Shown piece by piece: positions 16,681 through 25,518 of a stretch of DNA of 64,000 nt. Position 1 is the first letter of the stretch; each line of letters begins with the position of its first letter. A program made the translations under genes and the position numbers. The DNA lies in NCBI RefSeq assembly GCF_003994415.1, contig NZ_CP034689.1, positions 3,348,001-3,412,000 of the forward strand. Direction: 5' to 3'. The DNA is from Achromobacter spanius. Lineage in GTDB: Bacteria > Pseudomonadota > Gammaproteobacteria > Burkholderiales > Burkholderiaceae_B. The notes under the pieces were generated by a model. That model did no database searches, was not told the DNA's origin, and was given only the letters and a program-made list of their open reading frames with translations.

Positions 16681-17160
16681 ATGACACAGCAACCCGAAAC
16701 CCGCCCCCCGCTGCCGCCCTTCACCCTCCAGAGCGCCGTGCAGAAAGTCCGCCTGGCCGAAGACGGCTGGAACAGCCGCGATCCCGACAAGGTGGCGTTG
16801 GCCTACAGTCTGGATACGCAGTGGCGCAACCGCGCCGAATTCGTCAAGAATCGCGAAGAAGCGCGTGCTTTTCTGGCGCGCAAATGGGCCAAGGAGCTGG
16901 ACTACCGGCTGATCAAGGAACTGTGGGCATACACCGACAACCGCATCGCCGTGCGTTATGCCTATGAATGGCGTGACGATTCCGGCAATTGGTTCCGTTC
17001 CTACGGCAACGAAAACTGGGAGTTCAGCGAAGATGGTCTGATGGTCAATCGCTACGCCTGCATCAACGACCTGCCCATCAAGGAAGCCGACCGAAAATTC
17101 CGCTGGCCGCTGGGCCGTCGCCCCGATGAGCACCCGGGCTTGTCGGAATTGGGCTTGTGA
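16681..17160 (+). CDS. DUF1348 / NTF2-like (SnoaL-type) protein
   Basis: 159 residues of the DUF1348 family, an NTF2-like cone fold: DGWNSRDPDKVALAYSLDT, WAYTDNRIAVRYAYEWRD and NWFRSYGNENWEF are the recognisable blocks. Such proteins bind small hydrophobic ligands or act as isomerases or hydrolases, but no reaction is established for this family. The operon with the TetR repressor suggests induction by a small molecule. Confidence 0.85.
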   Translation: MTQQPETRPPLPPFTLQSAVQKVRLAEDGWNSRDPDKVALAYSLDTQWRNRAEFVKNREEARAFLARKWAKELDYRLIKELWAYTDNRIAVRYAYEWRDDSGNWFRSYGNENWEFSEDGLMVNRYACINDLPIKEADRKFRWPLGRRPDEHPGLSELGL

Positions 17161-17184
17161 AGGCCGGCCTGACAATGCGTCAGG

Positions 17185-17248
17185 CCTCGTTATCCATGAG
17201 CCTCGTTATCCATGAGCCTCGTTATCCATGAGCCTCGTTATTCATAGG
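17185..17248. repeat. 16-bp tandem repeats at the 3' end of marR
   Basis: CCTCGTTATCCATGAG occurs three times exactly (17185-17200, 17201-17216, 17217-17232), followed by a diverged fourth copy (17233-17248) that contains the marR stop codon. The exact copies point to recent slippage or duplication of the gene end. They lie between two convergent genes. Confidence 0.9.
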
Positions 17249-17723
17249 CCTTCAACAATTTTCCAAGCAGGCGGCTCAATTGTTCTTGCTCGGCCGCGGT
17301 CAACGGCGACAGCACTTCTGCTTGATTGCGCAGGTGCGCCACCACAGCCTCGTCGATCAGCCGGATGCCCGCCTTGGTTAGCATCACCAGCGTGGCCCGG
17401 CCGTCGTCGGGGCTGGGCGTTCGCACGACCCACCCCGCTTTTTCCAGGCGGTCGATCCGGTTGGTCATGCTGCCCGACGAAATCATGGCGTCTTCGTACA
17501 GCGCCGTGGGCGTCAACGCATAAGGTTTGCCGCTGCGGCGCAAGGTAGCCAGCACGTCGAATTCACCAGGCTGCAAGCCGAATTCCGCAAAAAGCGGATT
17601 GATGCGGTCGCGGGTAATGACCAAGGCACATTCGCCCAAACGCCCCAACACACGCATCGTTGATACGTCCAGCTCGGGGCGTTCGCGGTTCCATTGCGCT
17701 ACGGCGCGACTTGCTCTGTCCAC
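17238..17723 (-). CDS. MarR family transcriptional regulator
   Basis: 161 residues with a winged-helix core: FDVLATLRRSGKPYALTPTA, SGSMTNRIDRLEKAGWVVR (recognition helix), and the wing SPDDGRATLVMLT. MarR proteins repress efflux or catabolic genes until a ligand, often phenolic, binds. It diverges from an MFS transporter gene, and two near-identical palindromes sit between them. Its last codons form the template of the tandem repeat downstream. Confidence 0.9.
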   Translation of the reverse strand: MDRASRAVAQWNRERPELDVSTMRVLGRLGECALVITRDRINPLFAEFGLQPGEFDVLATLRRSGKPYALTPTALYEDAMISSGSMTNRIDRLEKAGWVVRTPSPDDGRATLVMLTKAGIRLIDEAVVAHLRNQAEVLSPLTAAEQEQLSRLLGKLLKAYE

Positions 17724-17738
17724 GGGGCTTTCTCCTTT

Positions 17739-17783
17739 TATCTTGACGTCAAGATAAATTCAAAATATCTTGACGCCAAGATA
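17739..17783. promoter_or_regulatory. Two MarR operators between marR and MFS gene
   Basis: TATCTTGACGTCAAGATA (17739-17756) is a perfect 18-bp palindrome. TATCTTGACGCCAAGATA (17766-17783) differs from it by one base. The centres are 27 bp apart. Both fall between the two divergent starts, so one repressor should control both genes. Confidence 0.85.
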
Positions 17784-17833
17784 GTCTACCGGAACGCTTC
17801 GCATGGCGAGACGCGTCCGGCTTTGGAGCCACC

Positions 17834-19003
17834 GTGTCACCTTCTTGTTTGAACGCCTGGCGCATTGCCGCCATCATCCTGGTGGGGCTGAACCTGCGCC
17901 CCGTCCTGGCGTCCGTGCCCCCCTTGCTGGACGCGCTGCAAGCCGCCACCCGCATGTCAGACACTGCAGCGGGGTTGTTGACCGCCCTGCCCGTTTTCGT
18001 GATGGGCCTGGGCGCCCTGAGCGTGGCGCCCCTGCGCCGCATGGCCGCTGAGCACCATGGCATTGCGGCCGGCGTTGCCTTGATCGTGGCTGCCACCGCG
18101 TGCCGCTTGTGGGCCGACAACACCATCTTGATGCTGCTGACGGGCGTGATTGCCGGACTGGGTATCGCCGTCACGCAGGCACTGCTTCCGCTGTATATCA
18201 AAACCCGGTTTTCATCGGGCATCAGCCCCATCATGGGCATCTATTCGACCGCCATCATGGGCGGTGCGGCCGTCGCCAGCGTGGCCTCGCCCGTGCTGGC
18301 GCAACGCTTCGGTGGCTTCGAAGCGTTGGCGATCTGGGCCTTGCCCGCGGCCCTGGCGCTGCTTTGCTGGGGGTTGGTCAACCGGGGCGACGCGGCGCGC
18401 GGCGCCGGAGCGACGATAGCGCACAGCCTGTCCACCGCACGCGCGCGACGCTGGTTGCTGGCCGGATTCTTTGGTCTGGGCACGGGCGCCTACACCTTGG
18501 TACTGGCATGGCTTCCCCCCTACTACACGGCGCTGGGCTGGACCCCGGTGGCATCAGGGCAATTGCTGGGCGCAGTGACGGTGGCCGAGATTGCGGCGGG
18601 GCTGTTGGTGTCCTTGGTGATTGGCCGGATGCCAGATCGCCGGCCCGCGTTGCTAGCCGCGATCGGCGCGCTCTTGCTGGGCTTGGTGGGCCTGATTGCG
18701 TCGCCCGTCGCGCTGGCTTGGCCTGCCGCCGTGCTGGCCGGCCTGGGCATCGGCGCCTTGTTCCCGCTGTCCTTGATCGTAACGATGGACCACGCAACAA
18801 CGCCGGTCGAGGCCGGCCGCCTGGCGTCGTTCGTGCAGGGCGTGGGTTACCTGATCGCCGCGCTCTTCCCTTTTGCGGCCGGGCTGATCCGCCAGCATCT
18901 GGCCGACCTGAAGCCCGCCTGGATGATGATGGCGGCGCTTTGCGTACTGTTATTTGCCATGGCGGCCCGGTTTCGTCCCACACCCATGCGCGGCGCGGCT
19001 TGA
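17834..19003 (+). CDS. MFS transporter of the CynX/NimT type
   Basis: 389 residues, about 12 membrane segments, with the CynX-like opening IILVGLNLRPVLASVPPLL and the loop LYIKTRFSSGISPIMGIYST. Family members carry cyanate or export 2-nitroimidazole. A GTG start (17834) is chosen because GGAG lies 6 nt upstream. Its divergence from marR with shared operators suggests it exports or imports the MarR ligand. Substrate not known. Confidence 0.85.
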   Translation: MSPSCLNAWRIAAIILVGLNLRPVLASVPPLLDALQAATRMSDTAAGLLTALPVFVMGLGALSVAPLRRMAAEHHGIAAGVALIVAATACRLWADNTILMLLTGVIAGLGIAVTQALLPLYIKTRFSSGISPIMGIYSTAIMGGAAVASVASPVLAQRFGGFEALAIWALPAALALLCWGLVNRGDAARGAGATIAHSLSTARARRWLLAGFFGLGTGAYTLVLAWLPPYYTALGWTPVASGQLLGAVTVAEIAAGLLVSLVIGRMPDRRPALLAAIGALLLGLVGLIASPVALAWPAAVLAGLGIGALFPLSLIVTMDHATTPVEAGRLASFVQGVGYLIAALFPFAAGLIRQHLADLKPAWMMMAALCVLLFAMAARFRPTPMRGAA

Positions 19004-19049
19004 CCGCATGGGGCACGGCGCAAGCCGTGCCAGGTTCGGGCCTACGCGT

Positions 19050-19370
19050 TCAGATGTCGGGCGCGGCCAGCGGACCAGCCACGTGGCCATCGATATGGCC
19101 CAGCGACCGGCTAGGGTCCAAGCGGTCGCGCACGCGCTGTTTCAGGACTTTGGCTTCCGGAAAACCGCCGTCGCTCTTGCGGTCCCAGATCAGGTCGCCG
19201 TTGTAGGTGATCTGGAATATGCCGCCCGTGCCAGGTTGCAACACCACTTCACCCAGGTCGGTGGAAAACGTGGACAGCAGCTCTTGCGCCATCCAGCCGG
19301 CGCGCAGCAACCACTGGCACTGCGTGCAGTAGAGGATGACGATGCGGGGACGAAAGGTTGGTGTATTCAT
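19050..19370 (-). CDS. SelT/SelW/SelH family (Rdx) protein
   Basis: 106 residues, a thioredoxin-like Rdx protein with the redox motif CTQC in VILYCTQCQWLLRAGW. It is the Cys form of a family that holds selenocysteine in animals; no in-frame TGA is needed here. Family members interact with thiol redox proteins, and the precise bacterial role is unknown. The ATG at 19370 is chosen because the longer upstream frame is not protein-like. Confidence 0.88.
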   Translation of the reverse strand: MNTPTFRPRIVILYCTQCQWLLRAGWMAQELLSTFSTDLGEVVLQPGTGGIFQITYNGDLIWDRKSDGGFPEAKVLKQRVRDRLDPSRSLGHIDGHVAGPLAAPDI

Positions 19371-19496
19371 GGGGAAAGATTCTACTGTGCGTGTCGATTC
19401 TGTCACGACGCCTGTCACGACGCTCATGCTGGCGCGTTGCTGCGTTCGTGGATAATGTCGGGTTTTCCCGGATGCGAATCGCACCCAAAGCCTGCC

Positions 19497-20702
19497 ATGA
19501 CGTCTGCCGCTTCTCCCTCTTACCAACGTTGGCTGATCGGTCTCTTGATGGGGCTGGTCACGCTGACGCCGATGGGTATCGATATCTACCTGCCGTCGTT
19601 GCCCGCCATGGCGGCGGGGTTTGGCGAACCCGTCACCGCGCTGCAGGCCAGCATCACGCTGTTTATCTTCGCGGTGGGTTTGGGACAGATGTTGATCGGC
19701 CCCTTGGCAGACCGTTACGGACGTCGGCCGGTGGCCCTGGGCGGGGCCATGGCGTATCTGGCGGGTTCGGCGCTGGGCGCCGCCGCGTCCACGCTTGAGG
19801 TGTTTTATGTCGCGCGTGTCATACAGGGCTTGGGCGCGTGTTCGGCGTCGCTGGTGGCGTTTGCCGCCGTGCGCGACAAGTTCAGCCCCGCCGTGGGTGC
19901 GCGGGTCTACAGCTATTTGAATGGCGCCTTGTGCTCCGTGCCCGCGTTGGCGCCCATGCTCGGTGGCGCGCTGGCCGTACATGCCGGCTGGCGCGCCACC
20001 TTTGTCTTCATGGTGGTGTTCGCCTTAGCCTTGATAGTGTTGTTGGCGCGGCGTTTTGAAGAAACCCGCGCGGCGCCAACCGCGCCAACCGCGCCTCGAA
20101 CCCCGCTCTACAGCCTGCCTCGGTATCTGCCCATCGTGGCCAGCGGGCGTTTTTTGTACTTCGCCCTGTTTGGCATGGCAGGCATGGCGATGATTCTGGT
20201 GTTCGTGTCGGCGGCGCCTGTGGTGCTGGTGCAGCAACTCGGCTACAACGAGCTGGGCTTTTCGGCTTGGTTCGGCGGCAACGCCGCCATCAACATTGCG
20301 GCTTTCTTTCTGGCGCCCGCGTTCATTGCCCGGTTCGGGCGCCACACGATGGTACGGGTCGGCATGGCCGCATTGCTGCTGGCGTCGGCCATGCATGCTG
20401 CCGCGTGGTGGTGGATGCCGCTGTCGGCCTGGATATTCATGCTGCCCGTTGCCGTGCTGACAGTAGGGTTTTCGCTGGCCTTGGGTTCCGGCCTGAGCCT
20501 GGCGCTGGAGCCCTTCGCCGATCGCGCCGGCACGGCCGCCGCGGTGTACGGCTTGTTCCAGATGAGCGGTTCGGCCGTGGTGGCAACGGTGTTGCTCGAC
20601 AGTGGCATGGCGCCCCAAGCCGCGATGGCGCTGATCGGCCTGGTGATCGTGGCGCCGCTCTTGTGCCTGTCGCCTGGCATGGCGCGGCGGCTCCGCGGCT
20701 GA
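19497..20702 (+). CDS. Bcr/CflA family multidrug efflux MFS transporter
   Basis: 401 residues, 12-helix MFS protein. The diagnostic pieces are MGIDIYLPSLPAMAAGF in helix 1, GPLADRYGRRPVALGG in the 2-3 loop, and RVIQGLGACSASLVAFAAVRD in helix 4. Drug:H+ antiport (bicyclomycin, chloramphenicol and others in relatives) is the likely activity. There is no clear ribosome site near the chosen ATG. The crotonase gene follows after 53 bp. Confidence 0.88.
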   Translation: MTSAASPSYQRWLIGLLMGLVTLTPMGIDIYLPSLPAMAAGFGEPVTALQASITLFIFAVGLGQMLIGPLADRYGRRPVALGGAMAYLAGSALGAAASTLEVFYVARVIQGLGACSASLVAFAAVRDKFSPAVGARVYSYLNGALCSVPALAPMLGGALAVHAGWRATFVFMVVFALALIVLLARRFEETRAAPTAPTAPRTPLYSLPRYLPIVASGRFLYFALFGMAGMAMILVFVSAAPVVLVQQLGYNELGFSAWFGGNAAINIAAFFLAPAFIARFGRHTMVRVGMAALLLASAMHAAAWWWMPLSAWIFMLPVAVLTVGFSLALGSGLSLALEPFADRAGTAAAVYGLFQMSGSAVVATVLLDSGMAPQAAMALIGLVIVAPLLCLSPGMARRLRG

Positions 20703-20755
20703 ACTGCGCGGATCCGCTTGCGCTAGTATCCAGGAAACCCTTTTCTGGAGACAAC

Positions 20756-21568
20756 ATGGCCCCGGATTCCGATTCCTTGAATAACAAAGCGCCGCTGGAG
20801 CCGTTGCTGCTGCGCACCTCGGCAGGCGGCGTCGTGACGCTGCGCTTGAACCGGCCCTCGCAGTTCAACGCACTGTCCGAAGGTCTGTTGGCCGCCTTGC
20901 AACAAGAAATTGATGCCTTGGCCCGTGACCCCGATGTGCGTTGCGTGGTGCTGGAGTCCACGGGCCGGGCATTTTGCGCGGGCCATGACCTGCGCGAAAT
21001 GCGCAGCCAGCCTTCCCTGGACTACTACCGCGCCCTGTTCCGCCAATGCGGCAGGGTCATGCAAGGTTTGCAAGCCCTGCCCGTGCCCGTCATCGCCAAG
21101 GTCCACGGTATTGCGACGGCGGCGGGCTGCCAACTGGTGGCCAGTTGCGATCTGGCCGTTGCCGCGGACACGGCGCGCTTTGCCGTGTCGGGGATCAACG
21201 TGGGCTTGTTTTGCTCGACGCCCGCCGTGGCGCTCAGCCGCAACGTGTCTGCCAAGCGTGCCTTCGAAATGCTGGTCACCGCGCGCTTTATCGACGCGGC
21301 GCAGGCGCGGGACTGGGGCCTGATCAACGATGCCGTGCCCGAGGCCGAACTGGATGCGCGGGTCAACGCGTTGGCGGCGGACATCCTGGCCAAGAGCCCT
21401 GCCGCCATCCGCTACGGCAAACGCATGTTCTACCAGCAGCGCCAGATGGCGTTGGCGGATGCCTACGACTATGCCGGCGACGTGATGGCCCGCAACATGA
21501 TGGAAGCCGACGCCTGCGAAGGCATCGACGCCTTCCTGCAAAAGCGCGCGCCGCGCTGGCAGTCCTAG
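20756..21568 (+). CDS. Enoyl-CoA hydratase/isomerase family protein, ECHDC3-like
   Basis: 270 residues of the crotonase fold. The oxyanion-hole segment is AFCAGHDLREM and the second is VHGIATAAGCQLVASCDLAV. In true hydratases two Glu act as acid/base (in GGGCELAM and FGxPEI). Here the positions are Gln (AGCQLVA) and Gly (FAVSGINVG), as in the mitochondrial ECHDC3 group, so hydration is unlikely. The C-terminal FLQKRAPRW also fits ECHDC3. Ribosome site CTGGAG. Its stop overlaps the convergent chrA stop by 4 bp. Reaction unknown. Confidence 0.85.
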   Translation: MAPDSDSLNNKAPLEPLLLRTSAGGVVTLRLNRPSQFNALSEGLLAALQQEIDALARDPDVRCVVLESTGRAFCAGHDLREMRSQPSLDYYRALFRQCGRVMQGLQALPVPVIAKVHGIATAAGCQLVASCDLAVAADTARFAVSGINVGLFCSTPAVALSRNVSAKRAFEMLVTARFIDAAQARDWGLINDAVPEAELDARVNALAADILAKSPAAIRYGKRMFYQQRQMALADAYDYAGDVMARNMMEADACEGIDAFLQKRAPRWQS

Positions 21569-22821
21569 GCGAAGAAGGCCAGCGCCCATCCGCCGGCGGC
21601 CGCCAGCAGCACCACCCACACGGCCGACCAGCGGGCATAGACCAGCAAGGCGAACAGCAGCAAGGCAAGGCCGAAATCGGTCTTGTTCAAGATGGCGCTG
21701 GTCCAGACCGGGTCGTACAGTGCCGCCAACAAGATGCCGACCACGCTGGCGTTCACGCCCGCGATCATGTTGCGCACGGCAGGACGCCGCCGCAGGCTTT
21801 CCCAGAACGGCAAGGCGCCCGCCACCAGCAAGGCGCCGGGCAAGAAAATCACGCCCAACAGCGCCAGCCCGCCCATCCAGCCCGACAGCGGGCCGGACGA
21901 CAAGGCGCCCAGGAAAGCCGCAAAGGCGAACAGCGGCCCCGGCATCGCTTGCGCCGCGCCGTAACCGGCCAGGAAGTCGGCGCTGGAAACCATGCCGCCC
22001 GATACCGCCGTGGCGTCCAGCAAGGGCAGCACCACATGGCCGCCGCCAAACACCAGGGCGCCCGCCCGATAGAAGCCGGCAATCTGGCCGGCCGCCGCCG
22101 TGTTCGACACGGCCGCCCAGATGGGCAGGCCCACCAGCAACACCACGAAAAGCACCAGCGCGACATAGGCCGCACCACGCGATACTCCCTGAGTATGGCT
22201 GGCCATGATGGGCCGGGGTGGCAGTTGCAGTGCCACGGCCCCCACCACGGTGCCCAGCAAGATGGCGCTTATCTGGCCCCAGGCCGTGGGCAGAACAAGG
22301 GTGATCAGGGCGGCCGCCACGGCCAGGCCGGCCCGCGGGTGGTCGGGGCACAGCGTGCGACCCATGCCCCACACGGCCTGGGCCACGATCGCCACGGCGG
22401 CGATTTTCAGGCCATGGATAACGGCCGACCCGGATAGCCAGCCGAAGTGGGCCAGGCCCATCGCAAAACCCATCAGCGCCAGGGCCGTGGGCAGCGTGAA
22501 TGCCAGCCAGGCAGCCAGCATGCCGGCCCATCCGGCGCGGCGCAGACCGATCGCCATGCCGACCTGGCTACTGGCAGGGCCTGGCAAAAACTGGCACAAG
22601 GCAACCAGATCTGAATAAGCATAGTCATCCAACCACTGGCGTCGGTCGACGAATTCGGTGCGGAAGTACGCCAGGTGCGCCACCGGACCGCCGAATGAGG
22701 TCAGGCCCAGGCGCAGGAATACCAGGAAGACTTCAAGACAGGATCCGCGCGCCGGCTGCGCCTGTTCGTGGGTGGCGGGCTTGCTGGCGACGTGTTCGTC
22801 GTGGGAGGGGGGGTGCGGCAT
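21565..22821 (-). CDS. chrA: Chromate transporter, long-chain CHR family
   Basis: 418 residues with two homologous CHR halves: the first begins LEVFLVFLRLGLTSFGGPVAHL and includes LCQFLPGPASSQVGMAIG. The second has GALVFGGGHVVLPLLDA and GYGAAQAMPGPLFAFAAFLG. ChrA exports chromate, driven by the membrane potential. The ATG at 22821 starts at MPHPPSHDE; upstream residues are not conserved in style. No chrB regulator is adjacent. Confidence 0.92.
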   Translation of the reverse strand: MPHPPSHDEHVASKPATHEQAQPARGSCLEVFLVFLRLGLTSFGGPVAHLAYFRTEFVDRRQWLDDYAYSDLVALCQFLPGPASSQVGMAIGLRRAGWAGMLAAWLAFTLPTALALMGFAMGLAHFGWLSGSAVIHGLKIAAVAIVAQAVWGMGRTLCPDHPRAGLAVAAALITLVLPTAWGQISAILLGTVVGAVALQLPPRPIMASHTQGVSRGAAYVALVLFVVLLVGLPIWAAVSNTAAAGQIAGFYRAGALVFGGGHVVLPLLDATAVSGGMVSSADFLAGYGAAQAMPGPLFAFAAFLGALSSGPLSGWMGGLALLGVIFLPGALLVAGALPFWESLRRRPAVRNMIAGVNASVVGILLAALYDPVWTSAILNKTDFGLALLLFALLVYARWSAVWVVLLAAAGGWALAFFA

Positions 22822-23052
22822 GGGGCGTGAGCTTCGTGGTCGGTCGGAGCGCTGGAACTTCGCCCCTGCTCCAAGCTTATAGCCGGGGCGCGCGCCGCTT
22901 TCAAGCACCGCTTTGAAGCGCCGTTGCCCGGAGTCATGGCCTAGAACTAAACCATATTCATGGCACTTCTGAACTGGGCCAATCTGCCGCATCCTACGGC
23001 TTGCTGATTACTTCGCCCTTTCAACAACAGCGTTTCCAAAAAAGGTAGACCC

Positions 23053-23532
23053 ATGACCCAGCGGTTGGATTACTTCCAGGTGTCGGCGCCCTTGTCCAAG
23101 CACTACATGGACTTCAGCGCGGCCATGAAAAACGTACCCGTCATCAAGGAATTCGGCGACCTGGTCGACATCCGCGCCTCGCAGATCAACGGTTGCGGCT
23201 TTTGCCTGGACATGCACGTCAAGCAGGCCAGGATGCGTGGCGAACGCGAATTGCGTTTGCATCATGTGGCCATCTGGCGCGAATCGACATTGTTTTCGGC
23301 CCGCGAACGCGCCGCATTGGCCTGGACCGAGGCGCTGACCACCCTGCCCGCCCATGGCGTGCCCGACGACGTATATGAAGCCGTGCGCGCGCAATTGTCC
23401 GAAGCGGAAATCTCGGACCTGACGTTCCGCGTGGTCGCCATCAACGGCTGGAACCGCTTGAACGTGGCGTTTCGCACGGTGCCCGGTTCCGCCGACGCCG
23501 CCTTCGGCCTGGACAAGGCCGGTTTGAACTAA
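23053..23532 (+). CDS. Carboxymuconolactone decarboxylase/AhpD-like protein
   Basis: 159 residues, all-helical AhpD-like fold. The CxxC with its downstream His is seen in INGCGFCLDMHVKQA, and RERAALAWTEALT is the second signature block. The CxxC-x3-H pattern points to a peroxidase- or disulfide-type redox function rather than a gamma-carboxymuconolactone decarboxylase. It is convergent with the PdxR/MocR gene. Confidence 0.88.
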   Translation: MTQRLDYFQVSAPLSKHYMDFSAAMKNVPVIKEFGDLVDIRASQINGCGFCLDMHVKQARMRGERELRLHHVAIWRESTLFSARERAALAWTEALTTLPAHGVPDDVYEAVRAQLSEAEISDLTFRVVAINGWNRLNVAFRTVPGSADAAFGLDKAGLN

Positions 23533-23542
23533 GCGCCAGCCG

Positions 23543-24967
23543 CTACATCAACGCCCGGATCCGCAAACCGAAATCGTAAGCCTGCTCTTGCGACGCAATG
23601 TTGGTGAACCCCAGCAGCAGGCCTGAGGGCGGATCGGGCAACGTCGACCATCGGGACAAGGGATGCGCGTAAAGACCTTGTTCCAGCATGCGCGCCGCCA
23701 ATGCTTGGTCGCCCGGCTTGCCGTCCATACGCGCCACCAGATGCATGCCGCCTGGTTGCGGGTCGATCCGCAGTTGCGTGCCCAGCGCGGCCTTCAAGCC
23801 CGCCGCGGTGGCTTCGCGACGTTCGCTATACAACCGCCGCATCCGTTGGATGTGCCGTCCAAAATGCCCTTCGCTGATGAAGGCGGAGAGGATCGCCTGC
23901 GTAATGGCCGGCGCGCCACCCGACAGCAGTCGGCTGATGCGGTCAAAGCGCGCCACTTGCGCGTCGGGCACCACCAGATACGCCAGCCGCATGCCGGGAA
24001 ACAGCACCTTGCTGAACGAACCCGCATACAGCACGCGCCCCTGCGTATCCAGGCTCTTCAACGCGGGCAGCGGGCGGCTCACATAGCGGTATTCTCCGTC
24101 ATAGTCGTCTTCCACAATCCAGGCCTGCTTGCGCTCGGCCCAATCCAGCAAGGCCTGCCTGCGCGGTAGCGACAAGGACATCGACAGCGGGCTTTGGTGG
24201 GCCGGGGTCACCACCGCTGCCCTGGCCTGCCCCGCGCGCGCCTCGCCTTGCGCCACCATCAAGCCATCCGCATCCACCGGCACCGGCACGGCATCCAGCC
24301 GGGCTTGCGCCAGCAGCGCGCGCGTGGGCGGATAGCCGGGGTCTTCCACCCAGACGCGGTCGCCGGGCGCAAGCAAGGCCTGGATGATCAACTGCATCGT
24401 GTAGTTGTAGCCAGACGTGATGTAGACCTGCGCGGGCTGGCAATGTATGCCGCGCGCCACCCGCAGATAAGCCGCCACCGCGGTACGCAGGTCTGGCAAC
24501 CCATCCGACGGCGGATACGACAGGTCGGGCGCCTGCACGCTGCGTAATTGGCGCGCACCCAGGCGGGCCCAAAGCTTGCGCGGAAAAGCGTCCAGGGCCG
24601 GTATGCCCATCTGGAACGGCAGAATGCGGGGCGGACGAGGCCAGCCGTGCTCGTCGTCAGCCGCTTCGACAGGCGTGACGACAGCGGGTGCGGCGGCCTG
24701 CGGTTGCAGGTCCGGCGCGACGATAGTGCCGGCTTGCCCGCGCGCCTGGATATAGCCTTCGGCGGCCAGCAGGGAATACGCCACTTCGATCGTGCCGCGC
24801 GCCACCCCCATGTCCTTGGCCAGCGCGCGGGCTGACGGAATGCGGTCGCCGGGTTTCAGCGTGCCTTCCGCGATGGCGCCGCGAAACCGCTCATAGACCT
24901 GGCGGTAAAGCGGGTCGGTGCTGTCCGGGGCAAGCGGTCGCTGGGCCTCGGGGCGGCGGCTGATCAT
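23543..24967 (-). CDS. PdxR/MocR family regulator (GntR HTH fused to aminotransferase fold)
   Basis: 474 residues: an N-terminal GntR winged helix (YRQVYERFRGAIAEGTLKPG, SARALAKDMGVARGTIEVAY) linked to a fold-type I aminotransferase domain with the PLP lysine in LYAGSFSKVLFPGMRL. Such regulators sense PLP or amino-acid derivatives and often control the divergent gene. A TTG four codons upstream is possible, but the ATG at 24967 is preferred. It diverges from the GNAT-azoR pair. Confidence 0.9.
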   Translation of the reverse strand: MISRRPEAQRPLAPDSTDPLYRQVYERFRGAIAEGTLKPGDRIPSARALAKDMGVARGTIEVAYSLLAAEGYIQARGQAGTIVAPDLQPQAAAPAVVTPVEAADDEHGWPRPPRILPFQMGIPALDAFPRKLWARLGARQLRSVQAPDLSYPPSDGLPDLRTAVAAYLRVARGIHCQPAQVYITSGYNYTMQLIIQALLAPGDRVWVEDPGYPPTRALLAQARLDAVPVPVDADGLMVAQGEARAGQARAAVVTPAHQSPLSMSLSLPRRQALLDWAERKQAWIVEDDYDGEYRYVSRPLPALKSLDTQGRVLYAGSFSKVLFPGMRLAYLVVPDAQVARFDRISRLLSGGAPAITQAILSAFISEGHFGRHIQRMRRLYSERREATAAGLKAALGTQLRIDPQPGGMHLVARMDGKPGDQALAARMLEQGLYAHPLSRWSTLPDPPSGLLLGFTNIASQEQAYDFGLRIRALM

Positions 24968-24985
24968 GGCATAGTCCAAAGTTCA

Positions 24986-25009
24986 ATTTATGGCTCTTTA
25001 AATTATGGC
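24986..25009. promoter_or_regulatory. Direct repeats in the pdxR-type/GNAT divergent region
   Basis: ATTTATGGC (24986-24994) and AATTATGGC (25001-25009) are direct repeats 15 bp apart, in an AT-rich 56-bp divergent region. MocR-type regulators often bind paired direct repeats, so these are candidate operators. Confidence 0.45.
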
Positions 25010-25023
25010 ATGCCAAACCTACG

Positions 25024-25518
25024 ATGACGGCTGAATCAACCCTTATGACATCAGCCCCTATGCAAACCGCCATGGCCGACCCTGCCCTGCGCCACATCGA
25101 AACCGAAGACGAATTACGCGCCTGCCTGCCGCTGATGCGTGAGCTTCGGCCCCACCTTGTGGACACCGACGACTTCACCGCCCGCATCCGCCGCATGCGC
25201 GATCAACGCTACCACCTGCTGGCGGGCATTGACGGCGATACGCCCGTGGCCCTGGCCGGCTACCGCTACCAGGAAAACCTGCTCTACGGCCGCTTCATGT
25301 ATGTGGACGACCTGGTGGTGGACGCCTCGCGGCGCGGCGGCCGCTGGGGCGCACGCCTGTTGCAAGCGCTGGACGGCCTTGCACGCCATGCGGGCTGCGC
25401 AAAATTGGTGTTGGACACCGGTCTGGCCAATTCGCTGGCCCAACGCTTCTACTTCCGGCAAGGACTCTTGAGCAAGGGCCTGCACTTCAGCAAAAACCTG
25501 GACACGACGACCGCATGA
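25024..25518 (+). CDS. GNAT family N-acetyltransferase
   Basis: 164 residues if the first ATG is used; ATGs at 25045, 25060 and 25072 are also possible. The acetyl-CoA site is in VDDLVVDASRRGGRWGARLL (a variant of the R/Q-x-x-G-x-G/A loop) and the closing strand is AQRFYFRQGLL. It acylates an amine of an unknown small molecule or protein. Its stop overlaps the azoR start (ATGA at 25515), so the two are translationally coupled and probably under the divergent PdxR-type regulator. Confidence 0.85.
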   Translation: MTAESTLMTSAPMQTAMADPALRHIETEDELRACLPLMRELRPHLVDTDDFTARIRRMRDQRYHLLAGIDGDTPVALAGYRYQENLLYGRFMYVDDLVVDASRRGGRWGARLLQALDGLARHAGCAKLVLDTGLANSLAQRFYFRQGLLSKGLHFSKNLDTTTA

